Source: M269 sp964640795
Lineage (GTDB): Bacteria; Pseudomonadota; Gammaproteobacteria; Enterobacterales; Alteromonadaceae
Length of the DNA: 64,000 nt
Direction: 5' to 3'
Assembly (NCBI GenBank): GCA_964640795.1
Contig: CAZXIN010000002.1
Location: forward strand, 186,001-250,000
The notes beneath the pieces are model-generated. The model was given only the letters and a program-made list of their open reading frames with translations, did not search any database and had not been told where the DNA came from. Of the stretch, positions 36,280 to 44,823 are shown piece by piece. Each line of letters starts with the position of its first letter. Position 1 is the first letter of the stretch. The position numbers and the translations under genes are program-made.

Positions 36280-36834
36280 TTAAATGTTAGTCGAGTTAAT
36301 CAATGATGTAAGAACATGATCTTCCCATCTGCCGTTTATCTTTAGGTATTTCTTCGCTATCCCTTCTTTGGTAAAACCAAGGCGCTTTAAAAGCGTTTCG
36401 GATCTATCATTATGTAGCATGTAATTTGCCATTATTCGGTTTAGGTTCAGTTCATTGAAAGCATAGTTTATCGCATGTTCACAGAGTGCCGTCATCACTC
36501 CTTTTCCTTCATAGGCAACAGACACAGCATAACCCATATAGCATGCTTGAAAATGGCCTCTGACAATATTCGTTAAGGAGCATGTAGCAACAATTTCCTT
36601 TTTAGTATCACTGTATGAACCAAAATAGACAGCTAGTCCTTTAAGTTTCTCCTTTTCACGCTCTTTTAGGCGCTTTGACCAAGCATCAACTGAATGATAG
36701 CTACCTTCTCTTTCAGGTTCCCATGGGCGAAGGTGATAACTATTCGTTGTATAGAATTCTGATATAAGCTCTGCATCAGAAGTCGACATCATTTTAACTT
36801 TCATTATTTTATTGGCGTGTTGTTGGAAGTTCAT
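36280..36834 (-). CDS. RimJ/RimL-type GNAT acetyltransferase
   Basis: A 184-residue GNAT close to RimJ: YHLRPWEPEREG near the N-terminus, YAVSVAYEGKGVMTALCEHAI (acetyl-CoA loop), RIMANYMLHNDRSETLLKRLGF and the end INGRWEDHVLTSL. RimJ acetylates the N-terminus of ribosomal protein S5 in E. coli. Whether this one does, or acts on another target, is not clear. It lies 62 bases upstream of the beta-lactamase gene on the same strand, so they may be co-transcribed or co-acquired. Confidence 0.85.
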   Translation of the reverse strand: MNFQQHANKIMKVKMMSTSDAELISEFYTTNSYHLRPWEPEREGSYHSVDAWSKRLKEREKEKLKGLAVYFGSYSDTKKEIVATCSLTNIVRGHFQACYMGYAVSVAYEGKGVMTALCEHAINYAFNELNLNRIMANYMLHNDRSETLLKRLGFTKEGIAKKYLKINGRWEDHVLTSLINSTNI

Positions 36835-36923
36835 CTTTAACGCTCAGGTTTTCTGGAAGGTTATTTCAAATTGTTATGGTGACTACCAAATAGACTTGAA
36901 TAAGAGTATGCGATGGGCTGACC

Positions 36924-38543
36924 TTAAATAGCCTTAGCATCTTCAAAATGAGTAAGCTGTGTCCATTGTTGTGTAGCTTGTGCGATAGTCAGTTGCTCAT
37001 CCAGTATCTCTTCTAAGTGCGCTTTAGTTGTTAGCGGGTTTGCGAGGATCACGCGAAAAACAGTAATAGATTGGTCGGGGTACTGTTCTATGGAGAGGCG
37101 TGTACGAGAGACAAAAGATTTACCAGCCTCGCGTTGTTGCTTTTGTACCGAAACAGTGAGTTCATCAAGCTGCTGATTGATATGCTGACTACCTTGCTTA
37201 GACTTCAATTCATGAATGACTGAAGATGGCCTGATGCGATAGGTTAATATGCATAAGGTTGGTTCTGTGGTGAGCTCAAACTCTGGGTGCTGGGTAATGA
37301 TATCTGCAAATTGACGTGCTTTTTGCAAGCTTTGATCGATTAATAGCTCGTAACCTTGGCGCCCAAGTATATGCAGAGACGCATGAACCATCATTGCCAT
37401 TCCGTTACGTGATCCCTCTATTGATGTGCTGCCTAAGTCTTTTGAACCCGCTCTAAGAATGTATTGCGCATGGTGTCTGACTGCGTTGCTATCAGCTGGA
37501 TCTTTAAACAACACCATACCTGCGCCCATGGGCACGTACATTTGCTTATGTGCATCTATTGTTACTGAGTCTGCTCTTTCTATTCCTTTGAGGATGTGCC
37601 TGTGTTCTGCTGAGAAAAGTGTTGCTCCGCCCCAAGCTGCATCGACATGAAAGTAACACCCTAGCTCTTGAGCAACATCAGCAAGTTCATCTAGGGCATC
37701 AACGTGACCTGTTTCTGTTGTCCCAGCAATCCCTACAATCGCTAACAGCTTATTCCCTTTCGCCTGATATTCAGTACCCCATTTCAAGGCTTGTTCCGGA
37801 GACAGTTGTTGACTAGATGAATCTAAAGCCACAAATTGCTCACGCCCTAATCCTAGTAAATCTACTGATTTGCTCAACGAATAATGACCACGTTTTGAGG
37901 AGAGCACAGCCATTTTATTGTAGCCATAATGTTGTAACGCTGCCGCCAGTCCTTCTTTCGCGACACCTCTAAAAGTGCCTGCCGCTGATAACGCTTTGTT
38001 TCTTGCAACCCATAAAGCAGTAATGTTCGCTATTGTGCCGCCAGAGCTGAAGGTGCCTAGTGAGTAACGTGCGCTATGGAGGTGCTGTTCATAGAAATCT
38101 TCAGATTGGCCGTAGACCAGTTGGTGCATCATACCTAAGACTTGGCGTTCGAGCGGTGTGAACGCTTTTGACGTTTCTATCTTGACTAAATTTTGGTTAA
38201 GTCCGACTAACAGTTTTGCCAAACTTAAATGAAAATAAGGCAAAGCAGAGGTCATGTGACCAATAAAGTGAGGTGAATAGGTATTGACTGAGTTGGCGAC
38301 TAGATTGTCGAGTATTGTCTGTGCGTGCGTAGAGACAAATTCAGGCTCTTCAGGAATTTGCCATGCCTTAAAGTCTTGCTCAATGTGCTCAAGGCTAGTA
38401 GAGCGAGAAACAACATGCTGTGACAAAAACTCAGCGACATTGTCAGAAAGCTGCTGTTCTATTTTGGCCAACCGAGAGTCTTTATTTTCTGGCTTTGTAA
38501 ATACTTTAAGCAGACGCTCTAGACTTGCTTCGGCTTTACTCAC
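36924..38543 (-). CDS. panP: PLP-dependent aspartate 1-decarboxylase PanP
   Basis: A 539-residue group II PLP decarboxylase. The PLP lysine is in TIDAHKQMYVPMGAGMVLF. YSLGTFSSGGTIANITALW and HVDAAWGG are the other cofactor-binding segments. Proximity to panBC and the long N-terminal extension with the LSDNVAEFLSQ region fit PanP, which supplies beta-alanine for PanC in lineages without PanD. A glutamate or other amino-acid decarboxylase remains possible. It is on the opposite strand from panC, with two accessory genes between. Confidence 0.88.
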   Translation of the reverse strand: MSKAEASLERLLKVFTKPENKDSRLAKIEQQLSDNVAEFLSQHVVSRSTSLEHIEQDFKAWQIPEEPEFVSTHAQTILDNLVANSVNTYSPHFIGHMTSALPYFHLSLAKLLVGLNQNLVKIETSKAFTPLERQVLGMMHQLVYGQSEDFYEQHLHSARYSLGTFSSGGTIANITALWVARNKALSAAGTFRGVAKEGLAAALQHYGYNKMAVLSSKRGHYSLSKSVDLLGLGREQFVALDSSSQQLSPEQALKWGTEYQAKGNKLLAIVGIAGTTETGHVDALDELADVAQELGCYFHVDAAWGGATLFSAEHRHILKGIERADSVTIDAHKQMYVPMGAGMVLFKDPADSNAVRHHAQYILRAGSKDLGSTSIEGSRNGMAMMVHASLHILGRQGYELLIDQSLQKARQFADIITQHPEFELTTEPTLCILTYRIRPSSVIHELKSKQGSQHINQQLDELTVSVQKQQREAGKSFVSRTRLSIEQYPDQSITVFRVILANPLTTKAHLEEILDEQLTIAQATQQWTQLTHFEDAKAI

Positions 38544-38625
38544 ACAACATCTTCCATACTAGAAATTAGCCAGACACTTTACCTTATTTAACGACTTGTG
38601 TGTATAGCGACATCATTCTCACTGA

Positions 38626-38643
38626 TTATACTTATTCAGCGAT
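38626..38643. repeat. 18-base exact repeat, copy 2
   Basis: TTATACTTATTCAGCGAT, identical to 20504-20521. It lies in the divergent gap between panP and the EAL gene. On the minus strand it extends into TATAAT, a perfect -10 hexamer about 80 bases upstream of panP, so it may be part of the panP promoter. Confidence 0.5.
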
Positions 38644-38732
38644 GGCTTAGTGCCATACTTTAGTCGCAGTGATATCAAAAATGGACTAACAAGTGCTATA
38701 TTTAATGAAAGGATAGAAATAGCAGGGGGTCT

Positions 38733-39452
38733 ATGCAAACTAAAACCGCAATAGACAATGTAGATGTACAGATGATTGTGCCTTATTTTCAACCGATTAT
38801 GGATTTGGATGAAAATGTGGTTTGGTGTTATGAAAGTCTTGCCAGATTAGTAACCAGTGACGAACAAATGTTTTTGCCGAGTGAGTTTTTAAGCTTAGTC
38901 GAAAAACAACAGTGTTATGGCGAACTGACCAGAACTATTTTCTCGCATAGCATTGAGTACTTTAGACATAAGAACGCCCACTGGAGTATGAACATTGCCG
39001 AGCAAGATATTGTGGATCAGGATATGCCGCATTTCTTCAATGAAGTTTTGTCTGATTACCCCAATGCTTCAAGAGTAACATTTGAGCTTCCAGCCAATGT
39101 CGTATTCGAGCAAGCTGCCGCTTTTAATCGTTTTGTCCTTATTGCGAAAGAATTAGGAGCAAAAGTGATGGTTGATCACGTGGGAATGCCATCGGGTAAT
39201 ATTACCAATATGCTGAGTCAACCGATTGATGGCATAAAGATCTCAGGTGCTCTTATTGCTCAATTGGAAGAGAATCAGTCGGTTTATGACTTTGTCTACA
39301 GTTTGCAACAGCAAGCCACTGAAAGAGGGCTTACTGTGGTAGCTGCGCATATTGAGGATGCTGCTATTTTAGAGCAGGTTAAGGCGTTGGGAATTAAATA
39401 CGGGCAAGGTTTTTATTTTAGTCAGCCTAGCGCGAGTGTAAAAGCACACTAA
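38733..39452 (+). CDS. Degenerate EAL-domain protein
   Basis: A 239-residue single EAL domain. The signature is ESL (YESLARL) instead of EAL. SMNIAE, FELPANVV, KISGALI and YGQGFYFSQP map to family positions, but the DDFG motif has become VDHVG and the catalytic-loop glutamate region reads AAHIED. Catalysis on cyclic-di-GMP is therefore doubtful, and a binding or protein-interaction role is more likely. It is a single gene, with panP divergent upstream. Copy C of the dispersed motif follows its end. Confidence 0.82.
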   Translation: MQTKTAIDNVDVQMIVPYFQPIMDLDENVVWCYESLARLVTSDEQMFLPSEFLSLVEKQQCYGELTRTIFSHSIEYFRHKNAHWSMNIAEQDIVDQDMPHFFNEVLSDYPNASRVTFELPANVVFEQAAAFNRFVLIAKELGAKVMVDHVGMPSGNITNMLSQPIDGIKISGALIAQLEENQSVYDFVYSLQQQATERGLTVVAAHIEDAAILEQVKALGIKYGQGFYFSQPSASVKAH

Positions 39453-39480
39453 ATAACCTGGGTGAAATGAGCCTCTTCAT

Positions 39481-39504
39481 TTCTCTTGTACAAGCCTGAG
39501 ATTA
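39481..39504. repeat. Dispersed 24-base motif, copy C
   Basis: Begins TTCTCTTGTACAA and ends GCCTGAGATTA. It contains the 10-bp palindrome CTTGTACAAG. Its last three bases are the stop codon of the minus-strand TrmB-like gene at 39502, as copy A ends an acetyltransferase gene. Confidence 0.7.
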
Positions 39505-40161
39505 AGTTGTCACTAGACGCCAGCAAGACTGCCCACTGGCAATGTATTTACGTTCGAACGGAGTCATGGCATGGGTTACGTTGTGTCGTGTCCATTGGTT
39601 GCTTATCTTTGCTAAATCCAGTGCCAAACTGAATTCTTCAATATAGATTTGCCAGTTGCTACGTACCTCAATCTGTCCACCGAGTTTGATTAAATCAGCA
39701 AAGGCAGCGCTACCATGCCAACGACGTTTAAACTGAGATGATTTAGGGTAAGGGTTAGGGTAAAGCAAATAGTGATGGCTGACCGACCAACCATTTTCAT
39801 TCACTAGTCGCCAGAAGTCGATAACATCTGCCCGGATAACGAGGTGGTTGTTTGTACCTTGATCGTAATGCTCCGCATGTTTATTCACTCTGAGAGCTGA
39901 CTTGTCGACACCAATGACTTTTGCTTCAGGGTGTCGCTTAGCTAGCACTGCGCTACTCTCACCGACCCCACAGCACGAGTCTAGCACAATAGGGCCAGAC
40001 CAATCTGAAAGCCAAGCTTGCACTGATTGGAAAGCCTCCAGAGTGTGTTGCTGTATAGGTCTTTGATTTGTAGTAAGTAAATGCTTGCTAACTATCTTCT
40101 CTAAATTGTCATGCGGGCCAGATTGATTTGATGTGACTGGCCTTGAAATAGATTCTGTCAT
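39502..40161 (-). CDS. TrmB-like SAM-dependent methyltransferase
   Basis: A 219-residue protein that resembles tRNA (guanine-46-N7) methyltransferase but is divergent. VLDSCCGVGESSAVLAKRHP is motif I. YPNPYPKSSQFKRRWHG replaces the usual DPWPKxRHxKRR. SNWQIYIEEF and MTPFERKYIASGQSCWRL match the TrmB C-terminal TxFE motif. It probably modifies tRNA or a related RNA, but it is more likely a paralogue than the main TrmB. It lies 17 bases downstream of yadH on the same strand. Confidence 0.78.
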   Translation of the reverse strand: MTESISRPVTSNQSGPHDNLEKIVSKHLLTTNQRPIQQHTLEAFQSVQAWLSDWSGPIVLDSCCGVGESSAVLAKRHPEAKVIGVDKSALRVNKHAEHYDQGTNNHLVIRADVIDFWRLVNENGWSVSHHYLLYPNPYPKSSQFKRRWHGSAAFADLIKLGGQIEVRSNWQIYIEEFSLALDLAKISNQWTRHNVTHAMTPFERKYIASGQSCWRLVTT

Positions 40162-40178
40162 TGCTGTTCTTAACGAGG

Positions 40179-40949
40179 CTAACTACGCGTCCCTATGCCT
40201 CGACTAATCAGCTGGTATGCGACAGTAAAGAAGAGAATATTGAACAAAACTAAGACGAATAGTGATGTACTAAACGCCACATCAGCAGTCCCTAAAAAGC
40301 CGTATCTGAAGCCGTTAACCATATAAACAATAGGATTGACCTTACTCACCCACTGCCAAAACTCAGGTAACAAAGAGAGCGAGTAAAAAACACCACCTAG
40401 GTAAGTTAAGGGAGTTAATACAAACGTTGGGATAATACTGATGTCGTCAAATGTCTTTGCGTAGACAGCATTGATCAAGCCGGCTGCCGAGAACAAGGAG
40501 GCAGTGAGCACCAAAATAAGAATAAGAGAGACCAAATTATGGATGCGGATGTCTACAAAGAAAAGTGAAACGACTGTGACAATAACGCCAATGATTAAGG
40601 CGCGAGCAATACCACCGCCAACATAACCCAATATCAGTATCCAGTGAGGGATAGGTGCAACCATAAGCTCTTCAATGCTGTTTTGGAATTTGGCACTAAA
40701 AAACGATGACGAAACATTTGAATAAGAACTGGTAATGACCGACATCATAATCAAACCCGGGACAATAAACTCCATATAGGTGAAACCGCCCATTTGACCA
40801 ATCCGGCTACCGATTAAGTTACCAAAAATCACAAAATAGAGAGACATAGTAATGGCTGGTGGAACCAAAGTTTGCACCCATATTCGTAAAAAACGTGTGC
40901 ATTCTTTGATCCAAATTGTGCGTAAGGCAACCATATTGCGACTAGACAT
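40179..40949 (-). CDS. yadH: ABC-2 type transporter permease YadH
   Basis: A 256-residue inner-membrane permease with six helices. RIWVQTLVPPAITMSLYFVI, GSRIGQMGGFTYMEFIVPGL and TFVLTPLTYLGGVFYSLSLL match E. coli YadH closely. Start is ATG 40949, overlapping the yadG stop by eight bases, with GGAGAAGG just upstream; a longer frame adds twelve residues without similarity. It forms an exporter with yadG; substrate unknown. Confidence 0.92.
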   Translation of the reverse strand: MSSRNMVALRTIWIKECTRFLRIWVQTLVPPAITMSLYFVIFGNLIGSRIGQMGGFTYMEFIVPGLIMMSVITSSYSNVSSSFFSAKFQNSIEELMVAPIPHWILILGYVGGGIARALIIGVIVTVVSLFFVDIRIHNLVSLILILVLTASLFSAAGLINAVYAKTFDDISIIPTFVLTPLTYLGGVFYSLSLLPEFWQWVSKVNPIVYMVNGFRYGFLGTADVAFSTSLFVLVLFNILFFTVAYQLISRGIGTRS

Positions 40950-41880
40950 TTGCCTTCTCCTCCGTGCTGTTTCGACCATCTTCAACCAATTTAACGAAAA
41001 GTTCTTCCAGCCTGTTTGATTTATTTCTCATGCTCAACACTTGGATTTCTTGCTGGCTTAGCTGTGTAAAAACGCTATTTAAGCTGGTGTCTTTAGGGAC
41101 ATCGACTTCAATAGTATGATCGTCTACCTGCCTACAATTGAAGCCTTCTAGCGTCGGTGACTCCTTGACTGGGGACGTATCCAGAATAAATGTTTCAATG
41201 TTGAGTTTTGAAATGAGGTTTTTCATACTGGTGTTTTCGACGATTGTTCCTTTGTCAATAATCGCGATATTACGACAAAGCATCTCGGCTTCTTCCAGAT
41301 AGTGCGTGGTAAGAATAATGGTGATGCCTTGCTCGTTAAGCTCCGTTAAAAAAGACCACATAGAACGACGTATTTCAATATCTACACCGGCTGTTGGTTC
41401 GTCTAAAATTAATATTTTAGGCTCATGCATCAATGCTCGCGCTATCATCAAGCGGCGCTTCATACCGCCAGAAAGCTCTCTGGCGCGTGAATCTCTTTTG
41501 TCCCATAAATCGAGTTGAGTAAGGTACTTTTCTGCACGCACCTTGGCTATTTTTCTGGGCACGCCATAATAGCCGGCTTGGTTTACTACGATCTGAAAAG
41601 GCGTTTCGAACTGGCTAAAATTGAATTCTTGCGGTACCAGTCCAATGCAAGTTTTGGCTTCAACAAGTTCCTCATCTATGCAATGACCTGACACTTTGAC
41701 ACTGCCTGAAGATTTATTAACTAAAGAACTAATGATACCTATTGTTGTTGATTTTCCAGCACCATTAGGGCCAAGCAAAGCGAAGAAATCACCTTGTTCG
41801 ACAGACAGATTGATCCCTTTAAGTGCTTGAACTCCCCCTTTATAGGTTTTCTTCAAGTCTTGAATATCCAGTGCTTTCAT
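40942..41880 (-). CDS. yadG: ABC transporter ATP-binding protein YadG
   Basis: A 312-residue ABC ATPase. Walker A GPNGAGKST, signature LSGGMKRRLMIARAL, Walker B ILILDEPTAGVD and the H-loop TTHYLEEAEML are all present. The C-terminal 80 residues form the extra domain usual in ABC-2 exporters. It has no C39 peptidase domain, so it is not an obvious exporter for the double-glycine peptide at 348. The overlap with yadH indicates an operon. Confidence 0.93.
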   Translation of the reverse strand: MKALDIQDLKKTYKGGVQALKGINLSVEQGDFFALLGPNGAGKSTTIGIISSLVNKSSGSVKVSGHCIDEELVEAKTCIGLVPQEFNFSQFETPFQIVVNQAGYYGVPRKIAKVRAEKYLTQLDLWDKRDSRARELSGGMKRRLMIARALMHEPKILILDEPTAGVDIEIRRSMWSFLTELNEQGITIILTTHYLEEAEMLCRNIAIIDKGTIVENTSMKNLISKLNIETFILDTSPVKESPTLEGFNCRQVDDHTIEVDVPKDTSLNSVFTQLSQQEIQVLSMRNKSNRLEELFVKLVEDGRNSTEEKANV

Positions 41881-42032
41881 TCATTCACTCTTTTGTGTTC
41901 AGCCAGTATGCGTTAGTACTAAGATTGTATAGGTTTGATATTATACTAGATTACAACAGCTTATCGTATGTATATGATGAATATGTTAGGCGTGTGATTA
42001 TATCAATTACGACATTCATAGTGAGAAATATC

Positions 42033-42827
42033 ATGTGTACTATTGGTGCGATTCGCTTGAACAGCAATGAAACAGTCCTGTTTAAAAACAAAGACTTTGC
42101 TGATGAGGGCTTTAACGATAAATTGGCTCTAAATGAGTTGTACTTCGGTCCGCTTGGGCTCGAAACATTTGGAGAAGCCGGTAAAGCACCTATATTTTCA
42201 GGCTTGTCTCTAGGTGCGAATAAATATGGCTTGATGGCTTGTGTTAATCATGTCAAAAGTACAGGACCACGCTCGCTGAATTATGATCTACTTGTTCAAC
42301 ATGTTATGGCTGAATGCAATAGCGTCGATGGCGCTATAGAAAATATAAAAAACCTCGTTGGCAAGCATGCTTATTGGTGGGGAAATGTTGTTTTAGCTGA
42401 TAATGAGAAGGTTGCTATTGCAGAAGTACGAGACTCAGCTTGCAAGTTCAAAGTCGGCGACAATGTCGCGTTTCGAACTAACCATCAACCACTGTTTGGC
42501 GAGAATGCATCACCTGATGGTATTGAATGTAGTGGTCTTCGTTATGCCAGTGCCGCAGAGCGTCTAGCACAGGCTGCTAGTGTACAGGATATTATTTCAA
42601 TTCTGTCGACACATGATAGTCAATGCGGTAGTACAGGTATCTGCAATCATTCGGCATTGTTGAAAACAGTTTATTCTTATGTGCTGCATCAAAAAGAAGG
42701 GAAAGTGAATCTGTACACTTGCAAAGGGAATCCGTGTAGCCAAGCATGGGAGAAACTACAAGTGCCTTTAGGTATTGACTGGTCTCAACAAGCTGAACAT
42801 CAATTTTTAAGAGATTACCCGAACTGA
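42033..42827 (+). CDS. C45-type N-terminal nucleophile hydrolase
   Basis: A 264-residue Ntn-fold hydrolase of the acyl-CoA:6-aminopenicillanate acyltransferase (C45) kind. The start is ATG 42033, giving MCTIGAIRLNS, in which Cys2 becomes the N-terminal nucleophile after Met removal; a long upstream frame would hide it. SLGANKYGLMACVNH, AYWWGNVVLADNEKVAIAEV and AFRTNHQPLFG match the family core. The substrate (an acyl amide or small peptide) is not predictable. It has its own promoter region (152-base gap). Confidence 0.8.
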   Translation: MCTIGAIRLNSNETVLFKNKDFADEGFNDKLALNELYFGPLGLETFGEAGKAPIFSGLSLGANKYGLMACVNHVKSTGPRSLNYDLLVQHVMAECNSVDGAIENIKNLVGKHAYWWGNVVLADNEKVAIAEVRDSACKFKVGDNVAFRTNHQPLFGENASPDGIECSGLRYASAAERLAQAASVQDIISILSTHDSQCGSTGICNHSALLKTVYSYVLHQKEGKVNLYTCKGNPCSQAWEKLQVPLGIDWSQQAEHQFLRDYPN

Positions 42828-42843
42828 TTATTCGGGACTCAGG

Positions 42844-43263
42844 TTAGTTAGGATACCTTTCGGCCATCATGTCGATAGAGCGCTGAATAATGTCTCTGAG
42901 TACAGTCGGGTCAATGTCCGATAACCTCTTAATGTATAAGCAAGACTTACCCACTTTATGTTTACCGAGATTGGCTAGATGCTCGGAAAATTCACTAAAC
43001 CCTGGAATAATGTAGACAGAGATGTTTTGTGCTCTAGGAGACAGCCCTACACGCATGCAATCACCCTCTCTACCGCTCTCGTATCGGTAGTGATAACAGC
43101 CAAAACCTATAATCGAACTACCCCACATTGAAGGCTTTTCTGCCGTGATATTTTGCATCATGCTCATTATTTCAATGCAATCTTCACGTTTCTTTTCATC
43201 TTTTATTTGTGCAATAAAGGTCATGACATCACTGTCATTCTGGACTGTTTTGTTCGTTGTCAT
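42844..43263 (-). CDS. DUF1801 domain protein
   Basis: A 139-residue protein of the DUF1801/YdhG family, recognised from KPSMWGSSIIGFGCYHYRYESGREGD and LGKHKVGKSCLYIKRLSDID. No function is established. It is convergent with the Ntn hydrolase, 16 bases away. Its stop is preceded by CTCAGGTTA on the plus strand, faintly like the dispersed 24-base motif. Confidence 0.82.
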   Translation of the reverse strand: MTTNKTVQNDSDVMTFIAQIKDEKKREDCIEIMSMMQNITAEKPSMWGSSIIGFGCYHYRYESGREGDCMRVGLSPRAQNISVYIIPGFSEFSEHLANLGKHKVGKSCLYIKRLSDIDPTVLRDIIQRSIDMMAERYPN

Positions 43264-43392
43264 GATGCTTTCCTGCCTTTTTAAGAATCTTCTCTTTCTT
43301 TTACAATATAGCGAAATAAGGTTGATATAAAGTGGGTCCTAAGTACGGTATATATCGTAACCCTTAACAAGCTAATTATGCGTGGAGTCTTC

Positions 43393-43866
43393 ATGTCTGA
43401 CAAAGATGGTTCAACTAAAAAAAATATGCCTTGGCTGATGAAGTTCGGGATGGTCGTTGTTTTAGTTGTTATTGGCTTTTTTGGTAATAAAGCTGTGCAG
43501 AGTTATTTCGGTCAGCAAGCCATTGATGGGACAGGGCTCGTTGTTTTGTCATTGGATGATGCGCTTGTCAAAGCTGAACGAGAGAATAAACTCGTGTTAG
43601 CCGATATGTCTGCTATCTGGTGCCCAACATGTCGTCGCCTTGATAAAGAAGTGTTTTCAGATGAAAGCGTTAAAAGTGTTATTAACGACCAATATGTGTT
43701 CGCACGTATCGAGTATGAATCAGAGCAAGGTAAAGCTTTTATGCAGAAGTATAAAGTACATGGCTTTCCAACACTTTTGGTCTTAAATGCTGAAGGCAAT
43801 AAAATGGGCCAGCTTCCTTTGACATTTGTGCCATCAGAGTTTGTGAAACTGATCGATCGATCATAA
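43393..43866 (+). CDS. Membrane-anchored thioredoxin-like protein
   Basis: A 157-residue protein with an N-terminal transmembrane helix (about 13-31) and a thioredoxin-fold domain outside the cytosol. IWCPTCRRLDKEVFSD gives the CPTC redox pair, and HGFPTLLVLN supplies the cis-proline. It resembles the DsbD C-terminal domain. Start is ATG 43393 with GGAG five bases upstream; an ATG at 43378 is also possible. Partner and substrate are unknown. Confidence 0.82.
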   Translation: MSDKDGSTKKNMPWLMKFGMVVVLVVIGFFGNKAVQSYFGQQAIDGTGLVVLSLDDALVKAERENKLVLADMSAIWCPTCRRLDKEVFSDESVKSVINDQYVFARIEYESEQGKAFMQKYKVHGFPTLLVLNAEGNKMGQLPLTFVPSEFVKLIDRS

Positions 43867-43885
43867 ACCTCGCAGTGGATTAGTA

Positions 43886-43920
43886 TGAGTCAGTAACGCT
43901 GAAAGTGCATCACTGACTCA
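43886..43920. terminator. Hairpin between thioredoxin-like gene and nuclease gene
   Basis: Perfect 9-bp arms TGAGTCAGT / ACTGACTCA with a 17-base internal loop, between convergent genes. TCTTTC follows on the plus strand. Probably a weak bidirectional terminator. Confidence 0.5.
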
Positions 43921-43928
43921 TCTTTCAA

Positions 43929-44702
43929 TTATTTAAACAGCTCGTTCAAATAAGTTGCTATACGAACACCACCTTGAGAAAGTCTCGTTTTTACTGTGTC
44001 GATGTTCTGGTAATTGTAGTCCCACGAGATGCGGTCTGATTCTGGATAAATAGTGTCACGAATCTTAGCACTTTCTGCAATCCAGACTTGTGGATCAGCG
44101 ACTCTCCAGTCTTTTGCTTGCTTTTTAGTGATGCGTCTTGAAAGCCAATCGCTCATCTCTGTATATGACAAATTTTGGCGATCGATTAAACCGCTGTCCC
44201 ATACGCGGTGTAGGTTCGAATCTTCGCCGAAGAAAGTTAACTTTACATCGTTACCGCCTCGATCAGTGCCATTACCTGCATGCAAAGGTTGGTGTAAATC
44301 GCCAGCAATATGCACAACAAAACGCAAGGCAAGTTGTCTTTGTTCAAGCGTTGATTTCGGGTCTTTTAAAATTGCTGTGAATTTTTTAAGGGCGGTCACT
44401 GAGTCACCTTGTGCTGGTGCACCCACTTCTGGGTAAGTTTTCCCTTTAGGGATGCTGACATAGTGATAAGGGGAAGCCGTTTTTTGCCAGAAGTCGGCTG
44501 GGTTAGAACGCATCTCATCAGGCCAAGTAGACGCTTCTGCTAATGATTCTGTACCCAATATTTTTTTGACTTGCTTTTTTGCCTTGTCTGTTAAGTATAT
44601 CTCAGCGATAGCACCAGTTACTCGGTGGCCTGTTTGTCCCCATGCAAAAACAGTCGGAGTCATCGTAATTAAAAGCAGGGTGGTTAGCAGTTTTTTGAAC
44701 AT
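43929..44702 (-). CDS. Secreted S1/P1-type nuclease
   Basis: A 257-residue zinc nuclease. The signal peptide (1-20, ending TVFA) leaves mature W21, which in this family is the N-terminal metal ligand, followed by H26. Later zinc-binding residues are in TWPDEMR, YHYVSIP, FVVHIAGDLHQPLHAGN and LHRVWDSGLID. It should cut single-stranded nucleic acid at the periplasm or outside, with possible phosphate scavenging. Single gene. Confidence 0.9.
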   Translation of the reverse strand: MFKKLLTTLLLITMTPTVFAWGQTGHRVTGAIAEIYLTDKAKKQVKKILGTESLAEASTWPDEMRSNPADFWQKTASPYHYVSIPKGKTYPEVGAPAQGDSVTALKKFTAILKDPKSTLEQRQLALRFVVHIAGDLHQPLHAGNGTDRGGNDVKLTFFGEDSNLHRVWDSGLIDRQNLSYTEMSDWLSRRITKKQAKDWRVADPQVWIAESAKIRDTIYPESDRISWDYNYQNIDTVKTRLSQGGVRIATYLNELFK

Positions 44703-44823
44703 AATCTTGTCTTCGTTAAAGTGTATATAAGTTGTGATGAATACGTTTAGGCGTTAAGCATAAACGATGAGGTTGTCTTGTGTATGAAGCTTTCGTTATT
44801 TTTCTCGAGGAATAGTTGATAGT

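Noticed and set aside
40942..41880. YadGH as the exporter for the double-glycine peptide
   Set aside because: YadG has no C39 peptidase domain and matches a general ABC-2 type exporter; it lies 40 kb away in an unrelated context.
41823..42827. Long form of the Ntn hydrolase from 41823
   Set aside because: It would place 70 unrelated residues before Cys2, hiding the nucleophile and overlapping yadG; ATG 42033 gives the family N-terminus.
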